Positions 1-11,305 of a DNA stretch of 64,000 bases are shown here, one piece after another. This DNA is from Diphasiastrum complanatum (Eukaryota > Streptophyta > Lycopodiopsida > Lycopodiales > Lycopodiaceae). Every line of letters begins with the position of its first letter. The stretch's first letter is position 1. The notes under the pieces were generated by a model. That model did not search any database and had not been told where the DNA came from. It saw nothing but the letters and a program-made list of their open reading frames with translations. Made by a program: the position numbers and the translations under genes. The stretch is from positions 63,331,240 through 63,395,239 of the forward strand of contig CM055096.1 in assembly GCA_029204225.1 (NCBI GenBank), given 5' to 3'.

Positions 1-241
1 TTGAGCATAGTTTAATTGATGGAGACCAATTTTTTATCTTTTTATGAATGTTTGCTAGTTCAAGTGATTTCACATTAAAATAAAATTTCATCAATTTAAA
101 CACCCAAAAAATGCATGAATGCATGCATCACTTCAACATTAGATTAAGTAAGCCCGAGTTTATTTTGCAATTCAGTTACTATTTTCAATTTTAGAGGTAC
201 TATACATTTTATGTTTTATAAGTGGCCCCTGAAGTGCAGAT
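1..241. other. AT-rich flank, no gene seen
   Basis: This stretch is AT-rich with stops in all frames. I see no coding similarity, terminal repeat or RNA motif. It ends where a fragment of a copia LTR begins. Confidence 0.4.
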
Positions 242-281
242 TGTGAGAGATTTCAACTAGTTTAGTTAATATTGGTCATAG
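242..281 (+). repeat. 40-bp stub of copia family A 5' LTR
   Basis: The first 40 bases of the family A LTR (TGTGAGAGATTTCAACTAG start) recur here, nearly identical to the start of the LTR at 2528. The rest of the LTR, the primer-binding site and gag are missing, and the sequence passes straight into the protease region. Both partners carry 'catag' at the join, which suggests a deletion by microhomology. Confidence 0.75.
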
Positions 282-602
282 AGTATTTCACTTTGTTGGC
301 ATATGGAGATGACAAGAGGGTGATCTACACGGCCAATGATGGTGAGTGTGCAATCAAAGGAACAATTCCTATTTCTCTCTCTACAAATAGGAATGTTCAT
401 TTGGAGGATGTCTTGTTTATTCTATCTATTACCAAGAAATTTGCTTAGTGTGAGTCAACTACTAAGTAAAGGCCTCAAGGTTGAGTTTGATAGAGATGCT
501 TGTATGATCAAAAGGAAGGATATCTTGAAACTAGATGCTTGTGTTATTGCTAACCAAATTGGATGTGTTGCAAGTGAGCAAATACCTATTCAAGATGTTT
601 AA
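282..602 (+). pseudogene. pol: Copia A1 protease/pre-integrase remnant
   Basis: This is the part of a Ty1/copia polyprotein lying after the protease active site and before the integrase zinc finger. It matches, almost residue for residue, the minus-strand family A copy at 24.07-24.37 kb, including the phrases NLLSVSQLLSKGLKVEFD and LDACVIANQIGCVA. The protease catalytic Asp-Ser-Gly and all of gag are lost by the upstream deletion. The frame shifts near 435 and ends in a stop at 600-602, where the parent should read Trp in the HHCC motif. It cannot be functional. Confidence 0.85.
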
Positions 603-1765
603 CATAAAAGGATGGGACACCTCAACTTCAAGTCATTGGAGGTAATGTATAGGAAGCAAGTTGTGATAGGCCTTCCAAGTTTCTTAAGTTGCATCAATTA
701 TGTTTGTGAGCCTTGTGCTTTGTCTAAGTCACATAAACAACCTTATGCTAGATCTACATCTAGATCTACAAAGCCTTTTTAAATTGTACATTCAGATATT
801 CATGGAATTACTACAATCATCAATAGTGGAGCTAAGATGTATGTAATTTTCATTGATGATTTTAGTAGATTTTGTTGGATCTATCTACCAAAGAGCAAGG
901 ATGAAGTATATGATGTCTTTTTTAAGTTCAAGAATGCAAAGGAGAACCAATTTTCCACAAGGATCAGGTGCTTAAGGAGTGACAATGGTGGTGAGTATGT
1001 ATCTACCAAGTTCAAGGCCTTTTGTGATGAGCATGGGATCAAGAGGGAGTATACAACACCAAGGACCCCACAACAAAATGGAGTGGCTGAAAGGAGGAAT
1101 AGGACTTTATGTGAAAGTGCCAAAGCCATGAGATTAAGTGCTAATCTTGATAAACCATTTTGGGATCAAGCTTTGTTGTGTGCCAATTTCTTGTGCAATA
1201 GGTGGCCGAGTGCTATTTTGGATGGAAGGACACCTTTTGAGATACTATTCAAGAGGAGGCCGAGTGTCAACTTTCTAATAACTTTTGGATGCACATGCTA
1301 TGATGATAGAACTAAGGAGGATCTATCTTCAAGGAAAGGTATTTTTGTTGGATATAGTGAGGTGAGTAAAGCCTACAAGGTTTACATTCCTTCTACTAAC
1401 AAAGTGATTGCTGGTAGAGATGTCATTTTTTATAAGGAAAACATTCCAAAAGTGTCTTTAAGCATTATTGATGGTGATGTGGATGGATCTAACATTCTTA
1501 ATGTTGATGTAAAGGATCCTACTTTAGATGATGTTGATGATGGACCTTCATTAAGTCAAAAGCCAAGGAGAACATCAAGGGAAAGACAAGTACCTTCAAG
1601 GCTCACATATGACGAAAAGAGTAAGCAAGTAGTTTGTGGAAATTATGTTGCTTTCCTAACCTCTTTTGATGAACCTACAAGTGTAGATGAAGCATGGAAA
1701 GAAGAGGTGTGGATCCAAGCAATGGATCTTGAGTATCAAGATCTTATAAATAATGAAACATCTTT
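603..1765 (+). pseudogene. pol: Copia A1 integrase and linker to RT
   Basis: Ty1/copia integrase inserts the cDNA into the host chromosome. The HHCC zinc finger (HKRMGH ... CEPC) is at about 606-715. The catalytic core follows: first Asp in HSDIHG near 795, second in RSDNGGEY near 985, Glu in NGVAERRNRT near 1090. All three acidic residues are present. The C-terminal part (GYSEVSKAYK, then an acidic linker rich in Asp and Ser) runs to about 1765. A long open frame at 837-1880 covers most of it. A stop at about 781 and the broken region upstream show that the polyprotein is dead. The reverse transcriptase that should follow is missing: the frame leaves the family pattern after LEYQDLINNE. Confidence 0.9.
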
Positions 1766-2480
1766 TGGTGGATCTTCTTGTGTAGATGATGCTATTTTAC
1801 AACAATTAATGGATCTGGAAAACAAATTTTGTCCAATGACTTTGATGATCAAGAGGTTGATGTCAAAGGGCTTCAACTAGTCAAAAGGGAAGTTGGCAAT
1901 TTGGAGCTAGTCAAGAGCACCAAAGGAGAGGTAATTGGAAAGATGTTATGGATCTGTTTCTGCAGGTTATTGAAGACTCAAGTAAGGTCAAAGGAGAAGC
2001 AAGGAAGTTTTGTTCAAGTTTACTTTACTTGTTTTATCTCATGTTTGGGCATTTCACGTGGATTTGTGCAAATTTTCAAGATATGATAAAACTAGCTACA
2101 TTAGTAGGCATCATTTTGGTGTTGGATTTGTACTAACATTCTTGGCTGGTTTTGTTGATGGAAATGAAACTATTGGAGGTTCATTATGTCACTCATTCAT
2201 GATCAACAAAGAGAGAGGAGACATGCAAGCAAACGTCGATCACTCGCATTTATTGTTTGTTTGCTGTATTTTTTCCAGAAAGTTCAAAGTTGATAGCATG
2301 GGGGAATCATTTCATTTACATTCTATTTGATTCTTCATGTACTAGTTACCTCTTGACATGTCAAATTGATGTAAGAAATAGTGAAGCATCCCAAGTGGAC
2401 ACTATTCTCTATATCAATTGTGAAAGCTTATATAGAACATTAGAAAGGAGGTCTATACTTAGGATGGAGATCATTCTAGA
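1766..2480. other. Non-retroelement filler in place of RT and RNase H
   Basis: Between the integrase linker and the last residues of pol (LKLVEEGV, 2505-2527), family A should have about 1.4 kb of RT and RNase H, as seen at 14.3-15.8 kb. Here the space holds about 700 bp with no RT motif. Short open frames are present (for example 1829-2086 and 2010-2330), but I recognise none of them. It could be captured host sequence or another decayed repeat. It is bounded on both sides by good family A sequence. Confidence 0.6.
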
Positions 2481-2527
2481 GTTGGATCAAAGTTCTATGG
2501 TTAAGCTAAAACTAGTTGAAGAGGGAG

Positions 2528-3045
2528 TGTGAGAGATTTCAACTAGTTTAGTCAATATTGGTCATAGTTGATAAAAATGCCAAATAGACATTTGAGGACA
2601 AAACATTTATTTAAACTTAGAGTTTGACTTTTCAATGTTAATTAGTCTAAATTTCATTTGAATAAACACTTTTGGAAAGTGTGGGAAAGTTAGAAGTCGA
2701 GTTTGAGTAGATTCAAATTTAAATGCTGGGTACATTGAATCTAGACCCAAAAATAGTAGGGTTTACATTTTGGAGGCAAAGCCAAGTGGCCAAATAGGGT
2801 TTGGACCTGTTATAAAAGGATGCAGCTCGTGGTCTTCTCTCTTCTCTATCTCATTTCATGGTTATACATGGTTTTCTTGGGTTCTACTATCCATTGGTGC
2901 ACAATACTTGTGATTGCTTACAATTCTATGTGTACTATATATTTGCTATTTTTGGATCCACACGCGTGAAATACAGTAGCTTGTTGGTTTTGTATGGACA
3001 ACAACTTCTTTTTATGTTATGATTAACTTTCGATCAAATTCTATG
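2528..3045 (+). repeat. Copia A1 3' LTR, truncated
   Basis: The polypurine tract gttgaagagggag ends at 2527 and the LTR starts with TGTGAGAGATTT. It runs parallel to the complete LTR at 15843-16471 up to 'gatcaaattctatg'. The last 100 bp or so, including the terminal TTTCACA, are missing, and gypsy integrase sequence begins abruptly. A TATA-like 'ttataaaagg' at about 2812 is in the same place in the other copy and is the likely LTR promoter. Confidence 0.85.
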
Positions 3046-3368
3046 CTGATCTATCTCGGAAGCACAAGGTATTCATGGTCAACAACTGGGTGTTTTTTGT
3101 GGCCCCTAGTCACTCTAAGGGCTTGAAAACTGGTAAGTGTGTAAATTTGAAGGTTATCCAAGTAAAAAACAATGTCACATACAAACTAGACCTTCTAGCT
3201 AACGTTGGAATTCATCTTGTTTTTCACATTAGTAAGTTGAAACCCTCGTTGGGGGTTGGAGAAACCTTGGTCCCAATGGAAGATCTAGTGGAGCTTTTTT
3301 GTAATGAGTCCGCGAGTGAACCACCTGACCCGAGGCGATTGTTAGTAGCCGGCTTTGGAAACTTTTAG
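3046..3368 (+). pseudogene. pol: Ty3/gypsy integrase C-terminal tail
   Basis: The frame reads KVIQVKNNVTYKLDLLANVG then FHISKLKPSLG. This is the GPY/F-type C-terminal module of chromovirus-like Ty3/gypsy integrases, where the chain binds DNA after the catalytic core. The catalytic core is absent because the element was cut at about 3046 by the join to the copia LTR. The frame ends with a stop at 3366-3368. A purine-rich tract (gggagaagaaa) and an LTR start follow, so this is the 3' end of a gypsy element on the plus strand. Confidence 0.75.
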
Positions 3369-3482
3369 TCAGGTGGAGGGGCACATCAGAAGAAGAGGAT
3401 ACCTGAGAAAAGGAAACTGATCTCTAAAAGAATTTTCCACATTTTTTCCTACAAGAAAAAATTTAAGTTTAGGGAGAAGAAA

Positions 3483-4780
3483 TGTTACATACCTATGTAA
3501 CTAGTAGTATTTCAGTGACCCCCTATATGTCCATTTAGTGCTGGGAGCTAAATGGCAAGTTACCCTTGGATAAGGGGTACCCTTATGATTAAGGATAGGT
3601 GCTTTTGGATTAGGGCAGACAAGTGACTATACCTTGGTCGGAGGTATGGAATCAAGTTACCCTTGGATAAGGAGTACCCTTAGAACTAAGTGTATGTGCC
3701 TTTAGATTAAGATTGGATAAGGGGTACCCTTAGGATTAAGAGTAGGTTCCTCTGGATAAGGACAGACAACTAACTATACCTTGGTCGGAGGTATGGAATC
3801 AAGTTACCTTTGGATAAGAGATACCCTTAAGATTAAGGGTATGTGCCTTTAGATTAAGGTACTAGTGTCCTTGGTAAAGGACAGGTAGGTGTATATGCTT
3901 TGGTTAGAGGTATGGAACCTAGTGAGTGCTAGAAAGTCATTACCATGGGTGTATTGGCTATTTTTCTAAACTTTGGGCCTCAACCTTGAACCATATCACT
4001 TTATTGGTCTTGGGCCAAAGTATACAAGCACAACTTGGGCAATGGGACCTAGTAGGAGGGCGCACTTCCAAGGGTTCCATTGAGTTCCCAACTCCCACAA
4101 GAAAAGCATTCAAAGAGTCGTAGGTTATGGAAGAAGTCTCTTGACCTTCCATAAGCCTATGAAGGTTCTTTAACTCCCCTAGGCGAACTCCATAGTGTAT
4201 TGGAGGGTGCCAATTGCCATCTATATGAGGGGAGGAGGGTGCCCTTTGGGAGGGGCAAGATCTCTCTTGTTTGCTATGCTTAAGCTCTAATGTGGCTACT
4301 AGTGTATAGAGTGTTTTCTTGTGTGCAGTATGCTTAGGGTTTGGATATTGCTTATGGTATGGGACATAAGTAGGGTTTAAATCTTGAGTATGCTATGGTG
4401 TGTGGTGGTGTGCTTGCGGTTAGTTATTGGTTAACAAGGGGGTGCTAGATTAGCCTAGATGCAGGATTGCATGTGCTAGCTAGCTATGGTTGGGTGGTGA
4501 ATACTTGAGGCCACATGTTATCTACCTTTGTGATTAAGATTAGGGACACAGGTGGAGGACAGATCCATGGAGGCTCGAAGATCCTTACTTGCAAGTGGAG
4601 GCATCGTAGCTTGGAGTTGGGGAGCATCTTGGAGCTTGCAAGTTACTTGGAGGACCTTTGGAGGCACTACCTTTGGATTATGAGGACTTCATGACTTCAT
4701 TTGTAGTAGTAGGCATTCGAATTCTGATAGTCCATATTGAAGTTGAGCATCCATTATCAATAGGATCACGATCAGGTCGT
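3483..4780 (+). repeat. Gypsy 3' LTR (probable)
   Basis: The sequence TGTTACATACC directly follows the purine tract gggagaagaaa, the usual start of a 3' LTR. The interior has no coding frame and contains long degenerate tandem repeats. The right end is not certain. It probably lies before 4780, because a different element's primer-binding site appears at 4935. Confidence 0.5.
3552..3915 (+). repeat. Degenerate tandem repeat inside the gypsy LTR
   Basis: About three imperfect copies of a roughly 100-140 bp unit can be seen. Each holds 'aagttacccttggataagg', a 'gtaccctta..attaag' phrase, and (in copies one, two and three) 'taccttggtcggaggtatgg' or a close variant. Within each unit the shorter phrase 'ggataagg..taccctta' is itself repeated, so the array has two levels. 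Confidence 0.7.
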
Positions 4781-4934
4781 TGATGTGCCAACTGATAGGC
4801 AAGGCACATCACCATTACACCACCATTGCATTACAACCAGTAGAGTGAGAAGAAGGGCAGACCTTATCGGCTGTAAGCTGACTGGAATTTGTTAGATTGT
4901 CAGAAGTAAAGTGTGAAGAGAATAACTGCAAATA

Positions 4935-4952
4935 TTGGCGCCGCTGCTCCTG
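4935..4952 (+). other. Primer-binding site, Athila/Tat type
   Basis: The bases ttggcgccgctgctcctg resemble the TGGCGCCGTTGCCGGGGA primer-binding site of Athila/Tat-type Ty3/gypsy elements, with an eight-base identical core (TGGCGCCG). The gag-like frame starts about 700 bp downstream, as in that lineage. The 5' LTR should end just before it, perhaps starting near 4775-4780 (TGATGTGCC), which would make it only a fragment. Confidence 0.6.
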
Positions 4953-5205
4953 ATAATATTCTTCTATCTTGAGAATTAGTTTCATTCAGTTTATTTTTCA
5001 ATTCTCAAAGTTTCTGTTTGCTTGCATGCATTTTTTCATTCATTGTTTTCTACCAGCACACATTGCATCTGAAAATATCATTGATCCACACCCAACCACA
5101 AATGGTTCCAGAATTCCACAACCCCACCGCTTTCCACCGCTCTTGTATTTTCTCAGGGGAGGAAAACCTGTTGGTTGAACCGTTGCTTGCATCTGCCGCT
5201 TAAAT
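4953..5205 (+). other. Leader of Athila/Tat-like element 1
   Basis: This is AT-rich untranslated leader between the primer-binding site and the first word cluster. No structured RNA or ORF of substance is recognised. Confidence 0.45.
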
Positions 5206-5520
5206 TTTAAAAAAAATCCATCCGACGTGCATCTGACGACTTGAAATATTTATGTCTGACGATTTTCCGCTCGACGATTGCATCCGACGACCAGCCTATA
5301 CTATTACATCCACTAGATTGCATCCGACAGTGCATCTCCACTGATTTCCATCTGACGTATTTCATCCGACGATTGCATCCGATGACATTCTGTCCGACGA
5401 CTAGTTCTTACAAGTTCCATCCGACATAGTTGCATCCGACACTGTCCTTACACTTTTCCATCCGACATTGTCAGTCCAGTTGCATCCAACGAGCTTCTGT
5501 TCAGATCCGACAAACCATAT
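5206..5520 (+). repeat. Cluster of TGCATCCGACGA words, 5' side of gag
   Basis: About sixteen variants of T(T/C)CATCCGACGA lie within about 300 bp, for example near 5217, 5228, 5279, 5319, 5347, 5361, 5374, 5416, 5431, 5457 and 5481. All are in the same orientation. Spacing is irregular (about 12-30 bp), so this is not a simple satellite. The same word returns at 11306-11428, on the other side of gag-pol. Confidence 0.85.
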
Positions 5521-5644
5521 TTTATAGAATTCCTATCGAAACTCTAATTTTGTTCTAAGGTACTGTCAATCCCATATTCCAAAAAAATCAAAAAAATTCA
5601 AAAAAACATAGAAAAAGAGAGAGAGTTGAATCTGATCAGTTCTC

Positions 5645-6540
5645 ATGGCCAACTTACCAGAAGGAGTTACAGATGAGTTTACACCAACTAATCATCCAAA
5701 TGATGAAAACAAGCCTTATCATCTTAGATCTCAAGTAAATCAAGATCATGAACCATCCAGATGGACACCTAATCCTGACGATCAACCTGTTCAACATGCT
5801 CACCATACTGCATGATCTAACAAACAAACACTCCGATTGAAATTGCCAAAGTTCGATGGTAATGTGGACCCTTGTAGATTTTTACAAGTCTTTGAAAATG
5901 CATGCGAAGTATATGGAGAATATACTGACAATGCAAAAGTCCAACTTTTTTCATTGACCATGGTAGACAAAGCACGAGAGTGGTTTTTTAATCTCGATCG
6001 TGATGATCGACAAGATTGGTCAGAGCTAAAAGAGTCTTTTATTAAACGCTTCCAACCTTTCAGACTCACAGAAAGCCCATTTGTATGCCTTAGTAATATA
6101 AAAATAAAAAAAGATGAACGCGTACGTGACTACATCGAGCACTTTAAGCGTCTCATAAGTCAAGTCCAACTGATAAAATGTTAATCATATGGTTTATAGT
6201 TGGCCTTCCAAGACGCATCCAAACAGAGCTTGAACTGAGCAAAGAGTATTTTACTCTTAAGTCTGCTATGTCCGATGCCATTCGTGAAGAAGATGAAGGG
6301 TCTGATGATGAGGACCAGAAGGAGAAAAGAGCTCACCGTGTTTACCCTGATAATCATCCAAGTGAGCCCCGAGATTCAGACCAAGTCTGGAAGTCTCAGT
6401 TTGAGTTGATGAACCAACAACATCAACAACAGATGGAGAAATTCAACAAAGAGTTTCAACAAGCCTTAGAATCTTTCCAAGGTCAGTTGCCAGGCCAATT
6501 TCCATCTGGTAACGCTATCCATAGACGAGAAGATATCTGA
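5645..6540 (+). pseudogene. gag: Athila/Tat-like element 1 gag
   Basis: A start codon at 5645 opens a frame (MANLPEGVTDEF) that has a stop at about 5815. It then continues as a retrotransposon gag domain: LPKFDGNVDPCRFLQVFENA, then AREWFFNL, FIKRFQPFR and RVRDYIEHFKRL (5837-6180). This is the conserved capsid-type core of Ty3/gypsy Gag. A frame change near 6180 is followed by an acidic and Gln-rich stretch to 6540. The stop and the frameshift make it a pseudogene. An A-rich tract (5580-5610) lies just upstream of the start. Confidence 0.8.
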
Positions 6541-7198
6541 TGCCCACAATGTCATGGATCACATACTAGTAATGAGTGTCCATCACACCGTCCTTACGAA
6601 ACGTAGCACTGTGTACTTTGTGATACTACCACTCATACCACATCAAGCTATAGATCCAACCCACACAACATAAACCAGCAGAATTGACCCCGAGTTCAAG
6701 CCAATGTAGTGCAGAATACCACTTATGACTCCCCGCCTATGAATCTACTTATAATGACGGTAATCCTAACACATACGTAGATGAGGCATCTGCCTCTTAT
6801 TCAAATGACCAATACTATTTAGAGGAGCACCCTACAAAGTCGACCAAAATGGTTATGCCATTTTTTCTTCAGCACTTCAGAAGAGATGTTTTGTATGCGG
6901 AAACCACTCACTTTCAAAGTGAATGCAGATTTTGTTATGACTTTGTAGCTGAGTGTGCTGATTGTATCAAAAGGCATTGCTATAAAGATTGCTCTAACCA
7001 AACCAAGAAGACAGGTCCAACGCATAGAGTATCTGAAGAGCCATTGCATGCAGTCACACGTGCGCAACATAAGGCCTTAGATCAGTCTAAGGACCTAGAA
7101 CAACCACCCACTCCTGCTAATACTTCCATGATTCCACAATCTTACCCTTATCCTATAGAATCTCAAAGGCAACACCATGAGGTCTGAGATGAGTTTGA
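6541..7198 (+). pseudogene. gag: Zinc-knuckle part of gag, decayed
   Basis: After the gag core, Cys/His clusters appear in broken frames: CPQCHGSHTSNECPSH at 6541-6588, another Cys-rich piece near 6605, and CFVCGNHSLSKC at about 6882-6920 in a second frame. Nucleocapsid knuckles of this kind bind the element's RNA. An open frame at 6849-7187 lies in a different frame from the knuckle and is probably only partly real. Confidence 0.55.
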
Positions 7199-8213
7199 TA
7201 GAGCTGAAGCTAGGCTTTCTACTCTGCCATATGTCCTGTTACCTACGCAAGGACAATCACCACGAGGAATAGAGGTTCTTTCCAATCTCTTACAAGCTCA
7301 AATCACCATGCCCTTCTACATGGTCGTCAAGTTTTCCAAACCGCTGTAGGATGCCATACTACAAAGTTCCCAGCAACCTGATGTACCAGATGAGTTGAGA
7401 CAACCGAAAAACATTGAAGTGGTCCATAATGTTGACATGAGCTTACTTCAACAACATTACTTTACCAGTGCACTACAAATCGTATCCAACCGTGCAAGCC
7501 ATTCTCGATAGGGGGTCTGGCGTGAATATTATCGCCATGTCCTTAGCTAAGGCATGGGGAATATCCACGTTGGAAAAGCCTAAGTAGCGATTCAAGATTG
7601 GAAGAAAAACAAAATTGTTTTTGGCAACAGAGATAGGAGAATTTCTGTTGATGCCACAAGAAAGATAAAACTTGCACGCATTGAAGACGATTGGTCTTCA
7701 ACTACCTATGATGACCCCAATAGTATTGATTCAACCATAAAGGGTCATTACATGCAGAGTACAAATATCATTAACTGGGGTCATGCTTTAGCTACCATCG
7801 ATTGTGTCAATGCCATTCTTTGTGAATGCGAGATTCAAGACGAGGCACCAATCAAAATCACTATAAACTCCACATATATCAACACTCTCATGCTACCACT
7901 GTACATGATAGATGTACTCCCCATTGAATGGATATCTGAAACTGCCTTTATTACTGAAGTATACACCAGTGAGGATGGCATTCTTTCTGTGGGAGACCAT
8001 GAGTTATCTAACGACCAACTTATACACTTGCTAGATCTAGAGCGATTAGGAAAACGTCGTATACCGAAAGCGATTAAACTCCCTTCACCATTGGCTTGTG
8101 TGCAACATCCACAACCAATAAACACTCATGTATACCAACCCAAATTAAAGGTCTATCAATGGGACATACACAATGATAAAATCTTGAACACCATTGACTT
8201 AGACTTAGTGTGA
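7199..8213 (+). pseudogene. pol: Athila/Tat-like element 1 protease region
   Basis: The frame around 7480-7590 reads VQAILDRGSGVNIIAMSLAK. This fits the aspartic protease motif of Athila/Tat elements, in which D-x-G-S is followed by hydrophobic residues. The following open frame at 7752-8213 (153 aa) has no stop and continues the pre-RT part of pol; it contains an Ile-rich stretch typical of protease C-terminal strands but no recognised motif. Stops around 7590 and 7670 break the chain. Confidence 0.6.
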
Positions 8214-9050
8214 AAAAAGTGTATCTTGAATGGATCCAAACTCCCAAAATACTTGGCTAAGATCTTTGCACAACAAGCTACAAAAGCTAGAAATGGCAAA
8301 GCATCCTAATGCTACCTTTGATACACATGAACTTGACTAAGCATTCAAGAGACAAAAGAAACTAATAAAAGGTACTGATGGCAGCCAAAAACAACAGCAT
8401 ACCAGCCCTACAACAACAGCCTACCACTTTTGGAAACCTCTTAAGATCATACACAAAAGCTTGAAGACAATACACAAAGCAATGCTCTCAATGGAGGAAG
8501 AAACTGTGACAATGATCTATTGATCTCTCTCAACAATACAATAAGTCTCTCCAACCTGTTCTCCACGAATTTCAGCCTAATATAGGTGAGAGAGATGACT
8601 CTCTCTCTCTCTCCTCTCTCTAGAACTTAGGACCCAAATTTAGGGCACCGGTAGCCTAAAATAGCCAATTTTGGCCTATATGTCCAAATAACATGATTTT
8701 GGTGTCATTTCGAAGGTCCTGAAGTTTGAGACTTCTTCAACATGAAATATATACTAAAATAAAAGTATCTAGGCTTTCACACGTGTGAAATGTTAGATCC
8801 AAAACTATGTACAAAAATTGCCAATTTAGGCCTCAAACTAGCTAGGAAATGTTGACAATTTTCACACTTAGTTTGAGACAAAACACAAAAAAATTCCTGC
8901 ATGCCTATCCCGCATGCTAAAAAACAAATCAAAGATTGATGTACGATTGACTGGATAAGCAAGTCCAAATGGTGAAAAGCTAAAATAGCCAATCAAACTT
9001 TTGAGACAAAATCAAAAAACTCCTAGCTAGGCTTTATCATCTACAAGCTC
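8214..9050. other. Decayed pol linker with unidentified insertion
   Basis: Up to about 8430 faint pol-like residues remain (LPKYLAKIFAQQATKA, AFKRQKKLIKGTDG). From about 8430 to 9040 no retroelement coding is seen. There is a pyrimidine run (ctctctctctctcc) near 8600 that can fold against the adjacent gagagagatga, and the palindrome cacacgtgtg near 8780. An unidentified insertion is the likely reason. I found no clear target duplication. Confidence 0.4.
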
Positions 9051-10070
9051 ACCTATAGAGGACATTCCTAAGATCCCACATGAGGTAGTTGATGATCCAC
9101 TTTATGATGTTCCCCAACACTTTAAGAATTACACCACTGATGATGTCATCATCAACATTGGTAAAGCCAAACGAGAGTCTCAACCACCATCAAGTTCTTT
9201 TGAGGGACCTGCAAAGACTGTACCTCTCAATTTGAAGGATGATGATGAAGATATAGACCGTATTGTACACGTGGGAGCCCACCTGAATTCAACCCAATTA
9301 CGGGATTTGGAAAAGTTATTGCACAAATACAGAGATGTGTTTGCGTGGAGTTATAAAGAAATGAAAGGGGTTCCTCATGACATTGCTGTCCATACAATTC
9401 CATTATAGGATGGTGCCATACTTGTAAGAGCCAAACCTTATCGCACCAATTCTACCTATCGTGAGAAGATCCGAGAAGATATTCAAAAGCTTCTCGATGC
9501 TGGTTTCATTTATGAAATTGAGCACACTAGTTGCGTATCATCAATTGTAGTGGCATCAAATAAAAATGGTAAACTCTGTATCTGCATGAATTTGAGGAAA
9601 CTTATTGACCAAATGGAGAAAGATCACTTCCACTCCCTCTGACAATGCAAATCCTCGAAGATATGGCAGGAGCATAAGCTTTTAGCTTTTCGGACGGTTT
9701 AGTGGCTATTTCTTAGTCCAAATTGCTCCTGAAGATCATTTCCAAATGGTGTTTGTTACAGAGTTTGGCACATTTGCATATCAAGTTATGCCATTCAGTT
9801 TGTGCAATGCCCTATCTACATTTCAAAGGGTGATGCAATGAGCTTTCAAGGATTTGTTACACAAAAATCTAGATATTTATCTTGATGATCTTGGTGTGCA
9901 TTCCTCTCAAGATAAGCATCTCGATGCCCTTGTACAAGTATTCATTTGCTGCCGAAGATTTGAAATTTCTTTGAATCCTGAAAAGTGCCAGATCTTGGTA
10001 ACCCATGGTGTGGTGTTGGGCCATATTATTTCTTGATGGTATAGCCACGTATTGGAGGTGCAGGACATTT
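9051..10070 (+). pseudogene. pol: Athila/Tat-like element 1 reverse transcriptase
   Basis: The RT copies the element RNA into DNA. The approach region reads RDLEKLLHKYRDVFAWSY (about 9306-9360) and KLLDAGFIYEIEHT (about 9488-9530), both standard in gypsy RTs. The catalytic box is present as YLDD at 9878-9889, within DIYLDDLGVHSSQDKHLDAL. Then come EISLNPEKCQILVTHG and LGHIIS. Stops near 9405, 9641 and 9840 and at least two frameshifts break it. The RNase H that normally follows is missing; integrase sequence begins within about 60 bp. Confidence 0.85.
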
Positions 10071-11188
10071 CTCCTCCGATGCTACTGCTAGGGCAATTCT
10101 TCTCGCTGGATTTTGGTGGCCAACCCTTTTAAAGACACCCATGCTTATGTAAAAGTTTTGACATTTGTCAACATGCAAAGAATACCAAAAACGCTAACCA
10201 CAATCTGCTTACTCCAATACTTGAAAGTCAAGCATTTCACAAATGTGATATCGATTTTGTTGGACCTATTAGTCCAGAAGCACATGGCACACAATCCCGA
10301 TACATCTTGATTGCCATTGATTATGCGACAAAATGGATAGAGGCTAGATCAACGCACAAAGCAGATGCCAAATCTATAACACGCTTCCTCTATGAAAATA
10401 TTATCACTCGATTTGGATGTCCAATAGAGCTTGTTAGTGATCGAGGTTCTCACTTCCTTAATGAAGTAATCAATAGTTTACTGACTCATTACTTTGTTAT
10501 ACACCGAAAGAACACCCCATACTATTCTAGATGTAATGGATTAGCTAAATCTACGAATAAAACGATTTGTAAAGTCTTAACCAGGATAACATTAACAAAT
10601 TGATCTGACTAGGAAACAAGATTATTTTCTACTATTTGGGCATATCGAACCACGCCGAAGCGAGCCACAAGTTGGAAAACACCATTTGAGCTTGTATATG
10701 GCCAAGAAGCTATTATGCCAATAGAATTTTTAATTTCTTCTCTACACGTCACTTTAGCATATGCCACTGACTTGTGTGACGATAGTGCTTACCAACACCA
10801 AGTTCAGAATTGACTCTTTATGTTAACGAGATTGTGTGAAATATAAGTCCAGAATCGACTCTTTACGTTAACAAAATTGTGTGAAACATGTCTTATCTCT
10901 TATCATGCACAATTATTTCATAAACGACGACAGAAGGCTTGGCATGATCGTCATGTCAAGACTAAGGATATTCATGATGGTGATAAAGTTTTACTTTATA
11001 CATCTTCCAAAGTCCATCCCTGGAAATTGAAATTCTGTAGCCAAGGCCCTTATGTTGTCAAGAAAATTTTCACCAATGCTGCAGTCCAATTAGAAACCCT
11101 AGAAGGCATACCCTTTCACACATTAGTCAATGGTAGCCGACTATGGAGGTACTACGAGGATAATTTTTCAGTAACTCCTGTGTAGAAA
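10071..11188 (+). pseudogene. pol: Athila/Tat-like element 1 integrase
   Basis: The zinc-finger region is cut. The core starts with CDIDFVGPISPEAHGTQSRY (about 10240-10300, first Asp). IDYATKWIEA follows, then LVSDRGSHFLNE (second Asp, about 10430-10465). The third catalytic residue should be Glu in NGxAESTNKTI; here the codon reads Lys (NGLAKSTNKTI, near 10545), so the enzyme would be dead even without the stops. A conserved tail ([18 protein letters not shown] at about 10677-10730, then SQGPYVVKKIF and the end at 11185) completes it. A 45-bp duplication at 10801-10889 interrupts the region. Confidence 0.85.
10801..10889 (+). repeat. 45-bp tandem duplication inside integrase
   Basis: Two adjacent copies of about 45 bp (agttcagaattgactcttta... 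and aagtccagaatcgactcttt...) differ at about seven positions, mostly transitions. The duplication is therefore old. It adds a stop and disrupts the integrase frame. Confidence 0.85.
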
Positions 11189-11305
11189 TATCTTTCTACG
11201 TTATTTTCCCTTATAATTTTTTGTTTTTCCCTTCTATGTATATTTCTTCCCAAATTTTTTGTAACCCATTGGTTTACACTTATTCAAAAAATCAAAAATA
11301 TTTTT

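Noticed and set aside
881-1129. 82-aa minus-strand frame
   Set aside because: It is the shadow of the copia integrase core on the other strand.
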